NCBI GenBank assembly: GCA_030549175.1
Contig: JAUKUA010000004.1
Location: forward strand, 2,852,001 to 2,916,000
From: Lasiosphaeris hirsuta
Lineage: Eukaryota > Ascomycota > Sordariomycetes > Sordariales > Lasiosphaeriaceae
Direction: 5' to 3'
DNA length: 64,000 bases
In this document: positions 53,158-64,000 of the stretch, piece by piece
Layout: each line of letters starts with the position of its first letter
Position numbering within the stretch: position 1 is the first letter of the stretch
Notes under the pieces: generated by a model
Told to the model about the DNA's origin: nothing
Databases searched by the model: none
The model's input: only the letters and a program-made list of their open reading frames with translations
Made by a program: the position numbers and the translations under genes

Positions 53158-53669
53158 TGTTCTGCATTAGAGCGATATGGAACTTTTGAGTAGAGAAGGG
53201 GGCTAATGGGAGAGTTCGACTGCTGCGACCCTCTCACGTTCCTGGGCTGGGGGGGGAGAAGGAGGCCCTGGCATTTGATCTCTTCTTCGTATTGTTCATA
53301 TGCAGTCGAGTAGACGGAACGCCTATTATACCCCCATGCTAGATCCTCAAACGTAAATCAGCTAGAGTGGATCAGCTTTGGTCCGGCGCATCCCGCCCGG
53401 CATTGAGAAATGGGAGCCCCTTAGACCCAACCCCTACACCACATGCTCAACACTTTGCAGGTCATGCAGCGGCCCAAAGCGATGGTGGATGTTTAATTCT
53501 ATAGGTCACCACACTAAAACTAACATGTCCATCCCAACCCGAGCCCAGCCGTTGCCGTCATCAATACCGCGTTTTCATTAATCATGACAGCCTAGGGATC
53601 GACCGCCCTCCAGCCTCGGCAGTTTAGAACATCCAAATCCTCTTTTCAAGGGAGAGCCAACAGCGGCAT
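53158..53669. other. Convergent 3' flanks of SEM1 and PGK
   Basis: No gene seen; a run of G lies near 53250-53257. Confidence 0.6.
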
Positions 53670-55112
53670 CTAGGCACGCTGGCTGAGCGCCGTAACACCG
53701 GGCAGCTCCTTACCCTCGAGCAGCTCCAAGCTGGCACCACCGCCGGTCGACACGTGGCTGAGCTTGTCCTCAACGCCGTACTTGGCCGCAACGGTAGCGG
53801 TATCACCACCACCGATGATGACAATCTTGCCGGCCGCAGTCGCCTCGACGGCCGCATCGAGCGTCGCCTTGGTGCCCTTGGCGAACTTCTCAAACTCAAA
53901 CACACCGGCGGGGCCGTTCCAGAGGATGGTCTGGGCATCGGCAATCGCCTCCTTGTACAGCTTGATCGACTCGTCACCGCAGTCAAGACCCATCCAGCCG
54001 TCGGGAATGCCAGTGGCGTCAGTGGCGTAGCCAGTGGCCGCGTCCTTGTCGAACTTGTCGGCCGTGATGTAATCGGTGGGGAGCACCAGCTTGACGTTGT
54101 TCTTCTTGGCCTTCTCGACCAGGTTGGCCACCGTCTTGGAGCCGGCTTCGTCGAAGAGCGAGTTGCCAATGGCCACGTTCTCGACCGTCTTCTTGAACGT
54201 GAAGGCCATGCCGCCGCAGATGATGAGCGCGTCAACCTTCTCCAGCAGGTTGTCGATCAGCTGGATCTTGTCCGACACCTTGGCGCCGCCAAGAATGGCT
54301 AGGAAAGGCCGCTTGGGGCTCTCGAGGGCCTTTGCGAAGTAGTCAAGCTCCTTCTTCATGAGGAAGCCGGCGGCCTTCTGGGGGAGGTTGACGCCAACCA
54401 TGGACGAGTGGGCGCGGTGAGCAGTGCCGAAGGCATCGTCTAGGTGGGGGTCCGGTCAGCAGCTGTCTTTTTTGAGGCCACCTGGCAGTCCGAAGCAAAC
54501 CAGGGGAAACTCACTGATGAAGATGTCTCCGAGCGCGGTGAGGCCCTTGCGGAACTCGTCAACCTTGGCCTTGTCGGCCTTGACCTTGTTGCCGTCCTTG
54601 TCGACACCCTTGCCCTCCTCCTCAACGTGGAAGCGGAGGTTCTCCAGGAGGATGACTTCGCCGTTGCTCGCCTTGTTGACGATCTCCTCGACCTCCGGAC
54701 CGACAGAGTCCGGGGCGAAGGTGACGCTTTTGCCAAGGAGCTTCTCAAGCTCGGGCACGACGGGCTTCAGAGAGTACTTGGGGTTGACGAGGCCGTTCGG
54801 CCGGCCCAGGTGGGACATGAGGACGACCGACTTAGCACCATGGTCGATGGCATACTTGATGGTGGGGACGGCACCGACGATGCGCTGAGGGTTGGTGACA
54901 TTCTTGTCCGCGTCAAGGGGGACGTTGAAGTCGACCTGGGAGCAACAATGTTAGCTGGGGCTCGCGACCAATTGTGGGCTGACAGGTGAAATATCACATG
55001 TTCGGACCCCGGGGGGGGGGGGGGGGGGGGTGGAAGCTAGACGTACGCGGATGAGGACGCGCTTGCCCTTAAGGTCGACGTCCTCGATCGAGAGTTTGCT
55101 GGCTAGAGACAT
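53670..55112 (-). CDS. pgk1: Phosphoglycerate kinase
   Basis: Three exons, 55112-55047, 54935-54515 and 54439-53670, give 418 residues, the usual length. The enzyme transfers phosphate from 1,3-bisphosphoglycerate to ADP in glycolysis and the reverse in gluconeogenesis, in the cytosol. Landmarks: [20 protein letters not shown] then RVDFNVPLD across intron 1, [40 protein letters not shown] across intron 2, [16 protein letters not shown], the hinge and nucleotide-site region [18 protein letters not shown], and the terminal [13 protein letters not shown] with [19 protein letters not shown]. All conserved glycine loops are present. Strong codon bias to C-ending codons fits high expression. Intron 1 contains a 20-base C run on the coding strand next to its donor side. 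Confidence 0.98.
55011..55030. repeat. 20-base homopolymer G run (coding strand C) in PGK intron 1
   Basis: An uninterrupted G run on the plus strand, between the donor at 55046 and the acceptor at 54936 of PGK intron 1. Confidence 0.95.
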
Positions 55113-55898
55113 GTTGACGGTAATGCAGAGCAATTAGCAAGGGATGGGTGTTTCGAGCCGGGATGGACGAGTCAGAGCTTGTCAGGGGAGGGGGTTTATT
55201 GAGGTAGAAATGGGTGAAGGTAAAAAGCGCAGCGATGATGGCCTGACGCAGGTGAGGTCCGGGAATGGAGGGGCAGAGCTGCTGCAGAGGGGTAAAAACA
55301 TGGTGGGGTCATTCTCGTGAAGCTGTGACGTCGAGTGGTGGTTGGCTGGCCCAGTCCGTTTTGCGGCAATAATTGACCTAGACAGCTGCGGTGGGAAACT
55401 CCGATTGAGCAATAGCAAGAAGGCACCTGCAGGCTATTTGGTTTTTCTTCCCACTTTGACAAGATCCCAAGTCTGCCCTTTTGCTCGTAAGTTTATCCCG
55501 CAAAAGAAGCAAAAGAACCAAACTGAGGGGCTGCTCTCAAAACTCGCGCAAAACGGAAATCGTGATTCAAAACGGTCGAAATACAAAGAGCACCAAGGCC
55601 GTAGGATCAACGTGTTTATGCTACCAGGCAAAAATCAGCAGACTGAAAGACCAAACAAATCCGTCTTTGAACGCCATTCGCCCTTGATGCTGACAAGTCT
55701 TCTTGTCTGTCCAAGATCGATCCGCGCCGACTTTGCAATGCCTCAAAGAGAAGCATCTGTGAACCCATAGCCGTGCCTTTGACCTCCCATGCCTATGTCT
55801 TCCCTAGGCTGTGTTCTGTTATGCCTCATACATTATAAATCGCGCCTATTCTAGGGACGCATATTGAAAGTGCCTTTGGCCTTGGTTAACATTCCCTC
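55113..55898. other. PGK promoter and 3' flank of the Mpv17-like gene
   Basis: No gene is seen. Pyrimidine-rich stretches on the PGK coding strand (around 55190-55320) precede its start, as is common for highly expressed fungal genes. Confidence 0.5.
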
Positions 55899-56741
55899 TT
55901 ACGGGAGTCGGATATTTGGCGAGTTTGGGCTGTTCTGCTGCAGCTGCACATCCTCGGCAGCGTTGGAGAGGGACAAATAGGCGGTCCAGGCGATCCCCAC
56001 CGTGGAGACGAAGGGCTGTGCGGTGGAGTGTCAGTCAAGAACGAGAGCCGGGGCGGGTGGGGAAAGCTTACGAGCTGGAACTGCACGGGCATCAAGCGGA
56101 AGTTGATGATTTGCACTGCAGGCCACACCATAAAGTTGGCTTTGAGTGTCGGCACATACATGTCCCTCATCTTCTGAAACACGGCCCGCTTTCCACCTCC
56201 CTCGGCAACCGTCATAGCTGTAAAGAAGCAGGCGATACCAAAAGGCGCAAAGACAAGTTGGTCAAAAGCCACGCGCTTCATGGCGGGCAAGAACGCGCTC
56301 GTCTTGGTGATGGGGAAGCACCGCTCGAGGAATTTGAACCAGCGGAACTGCACCGGGGCCATAGCAAAGCCGTATGCCATGAAGCGCGTCAGTCGCTCAA
56401 AGTCGAACGGAGGCGGGAGGGCCTTGGAGTCGGGGACCAGCTCGCGCTCGTTGAGCGGGCTCTTGCGGTCCAACTCGTGGATCTCGACGGCGATGGGGTC
56501 GTCGCGCGAGCTGAGCTGGCCCGAGGGGCTCTTTCTGAGGGCGCGCAGGCGGACCGAGGTGATGGTTTGGGCGACTGTGTCGGCGAGTCCACCGAGGATG
56601 GCATTGCTCACCATCATGGTTAGAACTGGACAAGCGTCGTGTCAGTACGGCGCAAGGTAACAACGTGTGGCATCGCGACGTACCAGGTCGCCGATCATAG
56701 TACGAATTGAAGCGGCTCGAAAGCCGCGCGAACAGCGCCAT
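55899..56741 (-). CDS. Mpv17/PMP22-family membrane protein
   Basis: Three exons, 56741-56684, 56625-56072 and 56015-55899, give 242 residues. The N-terminus MALFARLSSRFNSYYDRRP joins VLTMMVSNAILGGLADTVAQ, the first membrane helix of the family. A charged loop (residues about 45-90) precedes RFMAYGFAMAPVQFRWFKFL. The family signature follows: VPTLKANFMVWPAVQIINFR, LMPVQFQLPFVSTVGIAWTA and YLS. Four membrane segments are expected. Mpv17/PMP22/Sym1 proteins sit in the inner mitochondrial or peroxisomal membrane and are linked to metabolite transport and stress tolerance; the compartment cannot be decided here. The joins CCTG|GTACG to CAG|TT and CTC|GTAAGC to CAG|CCC keep the signature intact. 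Confidence 0.93.
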
Positions 56742-58559
56742 CTCGATGAAGAAGATGATGACGTGAAGCAGAGGCTAGAAGAAGCCAGGCAAGTAATCAG
56801 TATGGCATGCAAGCAAATGGCAGTAGAATAAGGTGCGATTCAGGTTAGGCAAGGGTCAAAGGGCTTGATAACGAGGCAGGGTCGGGTAGACGTGCGGCGC
56901 GCCACTCAAGAAAACGGTGGGAAACATACAACTTTTCCATAGATGAACTTGCTGTTGATCGCCCGAGTCCAGCGCCGGCGGGTTAATTCCCAAGTCATTG
57001 TGAGGTCTGTTGGTTACCGGATATCTAGCAGTCGCAGCAGGTTTTCCAGGTGGAGGAGCTGCTATGGCAGCGCGATGGAGACGTCGCTGTTCGAACGCAG
57101 GCAGCCAAGCACCGGGCTTGCGCTGGGCTTGGTCTATGACGACAGGTGGCACGGAGTCCGATTCCAAGTTCTAGGACAGGCGGCCCCAGCCGATGACGAG
57201 GGTCGTGCGCGGGATACTAATTTGACAGCTGGCAGATAAGATAAAGCCTTGCACTTGGTTACGGCGATATCGGTGGAACACACGCTGGAGGGGACGTAGG
57301 AGACGCAGGAGACGCAGGAGACACAGAGGTGGATGGATAAATGAGGTTGAAGGCACAGAGGGACGATTGAAGAATGACGATGACCGTGGCATTGCTACTT
57401 GCCATGGGTCGTCAGGTGGCCACATGTGCCATCCAACCGCTTTCCATCAAAACCGGCCCAGCGCTGGTGCTTCCCGCTTATTATCCACAAATGCCAAGCC
57501 TCCCGCTTCCCGCCGAGTTTCATCTTCAAAATCATCTTCAGAACTACAAGTGCATCCCACTCACCCACCACCAAAAATAACTCTCTATTGTTTTCCTGAA
57601 AGCTTTGTTTTTTTTTAACCTTCAAAATGCGACCTTTTTGGACTTCATAGCGAGAAACTTTGAGCCCTGGCCCATGAAAGCACACTGTGCATCCAGACTC
57701 CAACGGCACAGGCCAAATGAGACCCTTGCCTTTATCGGACTTTACTGATTGCGATCAACTCCATACGCCACGTTTAAAACTCCGCCTTAGACTTCACGGC
57801 AGATCATCGCTAAACTCATCTTAACTCGGGGCATGCCACTACAGTGTTACAACTTGCACAGCTACAGTTCCTTGACCCATTCTACTGCTGTTACACTGAA
57901 GAGGCTAGCTGTAGAAGGCATATACCTAATAGGGTGAATGTATTTTATGAAGAAGAGAGTGCTTTTATCTAAGGTTAGGGGCCAGGGCTAGTGTCTCACA
58001 TCCAACGGTACAGGCCCCTGTCAGGATACAAGAGCAATTGTAACAGCCCCAATTTGAACGTTTGGAATTTGGCATGTAGTATATTATTAACAGCTCAGAG
58101 TAGGTCGGCTAAACTCTTGGTTCCATTCCAAGGCCTGTCAAATTCTACGGGATGGTCAACTCCACTAGTCGGGAGTGAGTCGAGGGATCTCCTCCTCCTC
58201 CTAGAAAGAATTGAGGGCCATCCCATAATAGAAAATTCCCAATCGGTTAAAGTCCGATTCCAGATTAACAAAATTCTTTTCTTTTCGCTCTTTACTTTTC
58301 CCTTCTCCCACAGACAGCTCTCTTGTCTCGTTCTACACACGCTAGTCATAAGCAGGGTCGTGGACGACAGTACCTTGCACCTTTGGAGCGCCAGTTTACA
58401 TCCTCAGGCATAGACGCTCTCGTCGACACAAATGCAGAGAGCGGGCAGGGTTTCTCAACATGGTTCGACGCCTCTCCAGAAGCGACGAGCCACCGACAAG
58501 AGCGGGGGCTATACCTAGTTCGGGGGTGGTACTAGCACACCAGACACCCAGTCAACCAG
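56742..58559. other. Gene-poor interval
   Basis: No supported gene. A 9-bp tandem (GGAGACGCA-like, about four copies) lies near 57296-57330. Frames up to 140 codons (57991-58413) look random. Confidence 0.45.
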
Positions 58560-60843
58560 TTAACAAATCTCAATCCGTTCTAAAACATTGTCCCGTAGTG
58601 CCTCTCCATTCATGATGCCCGCCACGATGCAAGCCCCAACCAGGCTCCACTTCCCCTCCACTCCGACCGGCCTCAGCACGACTGGGAATACGTAGCCGAC
58701 GATGACAGCGAGCCGGTCCCCGCTCTGCGCACGATACGGCCCCAAGCCGATGTGGCCCTGGTTTGTGTGGAAGGGGCGGAAACTGCCGTGGAGGTAGGCT
58801 TCCGACACCTCCTCGAAGAGGTGGACGTCCAGCTTATCCGTCCGTCGAACCGCCTCGTCGTGAATCAAGGCTGTCGCCGAGCGGCCTCGCCAGTCAAACG
58901 GCATGGGTATGTCTCCCAGGATCTTCTCTTGGAGGTCCCGGTTGAAGTTGTGCGGGTCGGAGCGGATGCCGGTCTTGGCGAACAGCAGACTCGGCCCGAA
59001 CTGCGTCCAGATCTCGGGCGTGAGCTCGTAGGGGCAAGAGGCACGAACGATGGCGAGCAGGAACAGGGGCACGTTTTGGACCCAGTTGTCAGGGTCGAGT
59101 GCCTGCTCGTTGTTCATGGGAAAAGTGACGGCAAAGACGATGAGCTTGCAGAGCGCCTGGAGACGGGGGACACCTAGCACCGCTTCCGTATGCGGAGGCA
59201 GCGTCGCGAGTATGGTGTCTGTTTGTTCGAGCCCACTTTGCGGATATACGAACGAGACTATGTCGACAAATGCTCCCATAGCCATCAGTGAATGACCTTG
59301 GACAGAGACTTGTGGCTCATCAGCGCCCCCCGCTCCGTCGCGAAGGGGTCTCGCAATGAGGTGAACGGTTTTATTCTCGGGGTACTCTTCCAGGGTTGCT
59401 ATCCTGTGCAGGTCGGGGATCCAAGATGGAAGGCCGAGGTCGTCTTCCAGTTCCCTCCTAAGACAATCTATCCCGGCGCGTCCGAGGAACATATTGAGAC
59501 ACTGCGAGCGGTTCACATATCTCTTGAAGAAGTCCGTGTAGACATCTCGGATGGGGAGCGAGTAGTCGGGAACAGGGATTTCTTCGTCGTTCATGATTCC
59601 CAGCAGCCCGTAAATCTTATCCCTCGGATCGGTGCAGTTGGAGGCCGCGAATTTCAAAACAGGGTGGACTTTGTCAGAGAAGTCAGCAAAGGATGGGTCA
59701 GATCCCTGGCGTTGGACTTTTTGTCGGTGGGTATGCACATCCAGAAGACCTTTGATGTTACCGATGTGGCCATCTTGCGGGAAGCCACCAGACTTTATTC
59801 GGCTCCAAATGTCGGGGTGTATTCGGTCAGGCTTTGGCCGTTCTTCCATCCTGTACAGAACCTGCCGCCAGTCTAGGTAGGCCCAGAGAACCTCATCCTT
59901 CAGAGCAATGCCGCGGGCCAGGAACCATACCTCCTTAGCAAGAACAAGCTCTTGGATGATCCAGATTCGTCTCCAATACCTGATATGATTGAGGTTGTGA
60001 AGGCTATCCCAGAAGCGGCTACCGGATTTGAACACGTCATCTACATCCGCTTGGGGGTTGTAGTCCTTTTTGCACGCTCGCGGATGTCCGGCCAGCCAAG
60101 CCACGCTGTTTGTGTCATCCGGGTTGTCAAGGACGTGTTGGCCTAGTATTTGGACGGCCTTGATGCCGTGCCGAGCCTTATCGTCGACCCCCAACCAGGA
60201 GATAACTCGAAGGGCATTGGAGTAAATCTGGCCCATGATGCTGACTTGCTGGTTCCGCTCGCTGACATCGGCCTGGTTGATGCAGAGGGCATCCACCCAG
60301 AGGTATGTTCCGGGAGCAGTCTGGGTTCGGTGTTGACTGCCGCCTTGTGGGCCGCGCGGTTCTTGTCGCAGTTGCTGTACCAGCTCTCGAAGCACCTCAG
60401 TCTCGGCCCGAGAACGGCTCGAGCCGAAAATGGATTCTTTCCCAAGCCGCGAAGAGGATATTTCTCGCAGGGCAAGGTAGAGATTTTCTGTCATCTCGAT
60501 GGCTTGCCCATCAACGGTGGCATCTCGAACCTTAGAGCCGGTTCCCCACATATAAGAAAGGGCGGTGTACCTACAGCCCGGCTCAGAAGTTTTGATAATG
60601 GGGACGGTGACAAGCTCTAGCTTGAGTGTCCGTCCAGCGTCGCAGGCGGGTAAAAAGAGAAGTCGTATTTCGCCATCTGCAAGGGGTTGGTAGAGCACCT
60701 GGGTAGACCTTTCTTTGAAACTTTCCGAGCTTGATATACCGAAACGGTGCTTGCGGGGGGGAATGAGCCTGCGCCACCAATAGAGCCGAGAACAAAATTA
60801 AGGTAGTACTCACCAGCATGTTTGCCAGTGTGTGGTTCGCCAT
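58560..60843 (-). CDS. HET-domain (heterokaryon incompatibility) protein, apparently intact
   Basis: The long frame 60698-58560 has no ATG at its 5' end but begins right after a good acceptor (ACCCAG|GTGCTC). A small exon at 60843-60814, MANHTLANML, ends in a perfect GTGAGT donor and joins in frame, giving 722 residues. The HET domain has ALSYMWG at about 56-62, then LWVDALCINQADVSERNQQV at about 143-162, and YSNALRVISWLGVDD. A long C-terminal region follows (DFSDKVHPVLKFAASNCTDP, RDKIYGLLGIMNDEEIPVPD and on), typical of large fungal HET proteins. HET domains, when activated by a partner recognition protein, trigger cell death on contact with genetically different mycelium; no partner gene is adjacent. 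It is the intact counterpart to the HET relic at 27 kb. Confidence 0.88.
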
Positions 60844-61869
60844 GGGTAAACAAGAATTCCAAAATTCGGGTTGACGTCGCACCACGGCGTAGATACGCTG
60901 CAAAAAATATTCTCGTAGCTGATATTAAGGAAGGGTGACCTGCCTGCATCTTTAAATCACTCGTCCGAAAGCTTGCAGGGGGGCATTTTCTAGGGTTGCA
61001 TAAGGTATATCTGTCAGGGTTATGTACCTGAGGAATGAGGGATCCGAACTACAGGCCGTGGATGTGTCGGTCTTCGCCGCAACAGGCCTATTGGCACATA
61101 AGCAGTCTAGCCATATAGGAAATTGGATTTCCTTTTGCCAAAAGGCGTCACAGTATTTTATCGCCTGGTGGCTGCCTGAGTTTGCATCACAGCTCGCACC
61201 TTCCTTCACCAGGTACGTACCTACCAAGGTAGACACACCCAAGGCGAGTGCGCAGAGGAAGGTGTTATTCAAGACTCCTTCAGCCCCCACCGTTTCACAT
61301 CTGAAATTTCCTGCTGAAACAGCGGCAGTGCCCAGTAGCTTGCGCGCTCTTTGCACCCGCAACCTCCCATCTTCCATATTCTCATGTTGTGGCATGATCT
61401 GCCTCCGGTTCTCCATCTTACAAACGAGCAATAACCGATAACTCCGGTCTCAAGTGCTAGACGCCAAAGGTAGGAAAAGCTACATTCATCCATATCATTC
61501 ATTCTTCCTCGGTCTCCCTTGTCGATAGACAGAGCGGAAGTTGCAGAGAGAGAGGAGTGATGGTCCTTTTTTTTGGTCGAGCATTGTCGCACCGCGGGAG
61601 AAGGGGGAAACGACGAAAGCCAATATATAGGTAAGCTTTTATCAGTGAATGCCGCTCCGGTGCAGCGGTATGACAGGGAAGGCGCCGAGGAGCCACGCGG
61701 AAGCCAACGTGCGCGAGATGAAACTCGTTTGCTCTTGGGGCGGCATACCCCTCGTGATACCAACTCCCCTCCCAAATAATGCGTTGGCTGTGTAAGCCGG
61801 CCTACCCCCGTCCTACTTACTACCTGCGCCTTTGGGGTTGTGAGCCTCATGTCTCGAGTTGCCTCGAGC
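60844..61869. other. Intergenic, no gene supported
   Basis: Frames 60952-61431 (minus) and 61269-61850 (minus) are open but show no domain. A GTACGTACC palindromic word with neighbouring AGGT words lies at 61212-61236. Confidence 0.4.
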
Positions 61870-62736
61870 CTCGATAAAATGGACTCCCCCGGGCCGGCTC
61901 AGGCTCTCGTAACTATCCTCCTCTCCCACTGCAAACTGTACCTCTCTATCCTCTTCTCGCTACGGCTTCCAATATCCCCCATCCGAAAACACTCTTCCAC
62001 CTTATACCCACTAATCGGATCGCCCACGGCGCCCTCCTTTACCCAGACAACAAACGTTTCGTGTCAAGCTCTAACGAGGATGCTTCTAGCCTTGGAGTTG
62101 GCTATCATGTCCTGTCCGTGCCTCGAGGTCATGTTATTACGAGACTCAGACGAGATGCCGACTTGATTCTCTGCCAAAGGAGCCCGGGGAATCGCATGTC
62201 TGCCGTTCACGTCTCTTTTGAGATAAACCCCTCTACAATGCTTGTAATTTTATCTGTCCGATCGAAACGGGCTTCGTCCGTCAATTTCACCGCGATCACC
62301 AAGTTCGAAGAGAAGGGAAAGCGCGTGCAGGATGCCACAGGGGGGGGGGGGACCCTGCGCAGGAAGCCCCAGAAGGTCATGCCCCTGGAGAACAGGTCAC
62401 CGGGACGGTGTCATCCTCTATGGGCAGGACTATGACGTCTCCATTGCATATTACACATTTCGTTTGATATGGCTGGCCACCGGCACCGAGTCTCCGAAAT
62501 ACCTCACTATCCAGGGCCACCAGGTATCTTTGCAATTGTTGCAAGATGTCAGATCGCGCGACCGGCCAACAGAGAACGACAACTCGGAAACACTGTCATG
62601 GCATATAACCAGGCCAAATACAGCAAAAGGCTCTCTTTTCAAGGACATCCCGCATCTTCGTACAGAAATAGGCAAGGGATCCCACGGCACAGTCTACAAA
62701 GCGGTCGACCAAATCTCGGGTACCCTAGGTAGATAG
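61870..62736 (+). pseudogene. Truncated FHA-like / protein-kinase relic
   Basis: One frame (about 62040-62340) reads PDNKRFVSSSNEDASSLGVG, YHVLSVPRGHVITRLRRDAD, MSAVHVSFEINPSTMLVILS and VNFTAITKFEEKGKRVQDAT, an FHA-like fold as found ahead of some fungal kinases. At a 12-G run (62340-62351) the frame is lost. A second frame then reads DGVILYGQDYDVSIAYYTFR, followed by linker and the start of a kinase N-lobe, RTEIGKGSHGTVYKAVDQIS (Gly loop GxGxxGxV). The protein then ends GTLGR-stop, before any catalytic residue. The 5' end is not clear. This is therefore a kinase gene cut off just after its Gly loop, plus a frameshift that could be slippage or error. Confidence 0.7.
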
Positions 62737-64000
62737 GTATGTTAACCTGGCGTTTTAATTTGAAGCGTAGCTTCAAATTGGTTTGTGATCGTAGTGTAAG
62801 GTAAGGTATGTAGCCCTGTCAACATAAGGTAGTTAACCTTTGGCATAGTGTTGCGGAGACTGTAAGGTCCTTGCATACACGATCAGAAGTGATTAGCGCT
62901 GCGATTTTAGCCCCACTGGAGGGAACGAAACTTCAAGAAGTTCAAAATTTCATAGGCACTGCAGCTTGGTCCCACATCAGCCGAATTTCACCGCATTTAA
63001 CTGCCATTCACGCTGCATGCTAACCGTGGGAAGAATCCCCGGGTTGAGGTATTGGATATAATTTCTGAGAATTTAGCGCTGCGACTTTTTCCTCATTACC
63101 TAGGTAGGTAGGTAGCGGGTGGGATGAGGATGAGGCAACACCAAATTGAAACAGGGCAAAGTTATCCAAGGTACTTCTTAGGTGCACTCATTCTATTGGG
63201 CACGAGACATTTCGAACTTGCACTTGAAATCCCCTGAATGTAAAAACTAAACTATTTGAGAGTGTATTGGAGTAGGTAGTAAGAGTTATAATCTTTATTA
63301 CTTAAGCTTTCCGGCGGATTCAAATTCGTAGAAAGCATCTAGGGCGCGGTGCATAATTTTTCTGGTTTCCAATCTTTGCGAGTTGAAGACGTTGAAGATG
63401 GTGTCGACAGTACGGCAATCGAGAGGGAGCGAAGAGGATCGTGAACAGTGGGGAAAAGGTTTAGGAAGGGAAATCTTTCAGTTTCTCTTTCCCACATGTG
63501 TGTATGTTTGGGTTAGAGGGCATCTCTGCAGCCCTGACGAGTACCGTGACCCTAAACTCGGGGGGCCATGAGAGATTCAGGATGTGGAAGCTTGGCATTT
63601 CAAAATATAACCAAGCCAGGGCTGAGCTGTCACCTGTTACACTGCAGGTTCAGTGTTTCACTTGTAGTTATCGGCGGGCTTCAGTTGGGCCACCGGAACA
63701 ACTGCCGCCGGGGCTCTCCAGTTTATTGGCATCTCTAGAGCCCACTTCGTCCAGCATCGCTGCACTGTATCCACCCATCCAGAGACTTCCCCGCTGGCAT
63801 GTCTGAAGCCAACGCCGACCTAGCTTTGCAGTGCTGATTGGCTGGGGCAACTGTCTCAGATCCTCAGAGTGACTTATGGACAGCCGCTGGCTGGAAGACA
63901 GATGCCTAGGCGGGCAGGTGCTGGCCCGCCTCCATTTTAACGTACGAAGTTTCCATCTGAGCTCGCCCCGCAGTGCGCGAGTGCGCAAGGAAGGCACGAC
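62737..64000. other. Gene-free 1.3 kb at the window end
   Basis: AGGT-rich words (TAGGTAGATAGGTA near 62726, CTAGGTAGGTAGGTAG near 63101) are scattered. Only short frames are present, none convincing. Confidence 0.5.

Noticed and set aside
62340..62351. 12-G run as a programmed frameshift site
   Set aside because: The downstream kinase is truncated anyway, and a plain G run gives no stimulatory structure that I can see; slippage or sequence error is simpler.
1..64000. CRISPR array, bacterial operons, rRNA genes
   Set aside because: No regularly spaced direct repeats, no Shine-Dalgarno-like arrangement and no recognisable rRNA segment. The spliced genes and families show a fungal nuclear genome.
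1..64000. Intact transposase or reverse transcriptase
   Set aside because: None of the longer frames shows DDE, RT or integrase motifs. Only small repeats and possible tRNA-derived relics were found.

Overview
The window is nuclear DNA of a filamentous ascomycete (Pezizomycotina), most likely a Sordariomycete. The evidence is short introns (about 50-120 nt) with GTRNGT donors, RCTRAC-like branch points and YAG acceptors, GC-rich third codon positions, and families almost confined to these fungi: Egh16/Gas1-like appressorial proteins, Clr5-ankyrin proteins, HET-domain proteins, DUF1996 proteins, GH16 enzymes and long-tailed alpha/beta hydrolases. I cannot name the species. Exon limits were set by hand from splice signals and protein continuity; no database search was run.

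Layout. 0-16 kb: the 3' end of an unknown gene, a low-complexity Ser/His/Gly ORF, an Egh16-like secreted protein (minus), a Clr5-ankyrin protein (plus), a frameshifted DUF302 gene, an eight-exon DUF1996 secreted protein (plus) and an amino-acid permease (minus). 16-31 kb: an NTF2-like-sized protein, then a stretch rich in recognition-type genes and relics. These are a broken ankyrin-like gene, a broken serine-esterase module of the kind found on fungal NLRs, a BTB/POZ protein, an ankyrin protein with a STAND-type N-terminus, a membrane-anchored pepsin-like protein without its catalytic Asp motifs, a HET-domain pseudogene and a kinase-like protein. 31-41 kb: gene-poor DNA with a GH16 enzyme, fragments of unknown ORFs, an intron-containing tRNA-Arg(UCU) and a polyQ/basic protein. 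41-57 kb: a housekeeping block with a long alpha/beta hydrolase, a sterol-desaturase-family protein, an IML2-like TPR protein, the proteasome lid subunit SEM1, phosphoglycerate kinase and an Mpv17/PMP22 protein. 57-64 kb: an apparently intact HET-domain gene followed by a truncated FHA-like/kinase relic and gene-free sequence.

How the genes relate. The housekeeping genes are independent units. IML2 and SEM1 diverge from 1.4 kb of shared upstream DNA, and SEM1 and PGK converge. The two accessory ends (about 18-31 kb and 58-63 kb) hold intact and decayed members of allorecognition or defence families (HET, STAND-like ankyrin, NLR esterase, FHA-kinase), the kind of birth-and-death region expected of fungal non-self recognition genes. 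Most of the oddities lie there: a Trp-to-stop change in the HET PSWSWA motif, a broken nucleophile elbow, a run of 29 A inside the HET reading frame, tRNA-box relics and a diverged repeat array with an inverted end copy. Elsewhere the notable items are two stop-free in-frame introns (one apparently GC-AG) and homopolymer runs inside introns. Several frameshifts sit beside homopolymers, so assembly errors are an alternative to true decay.
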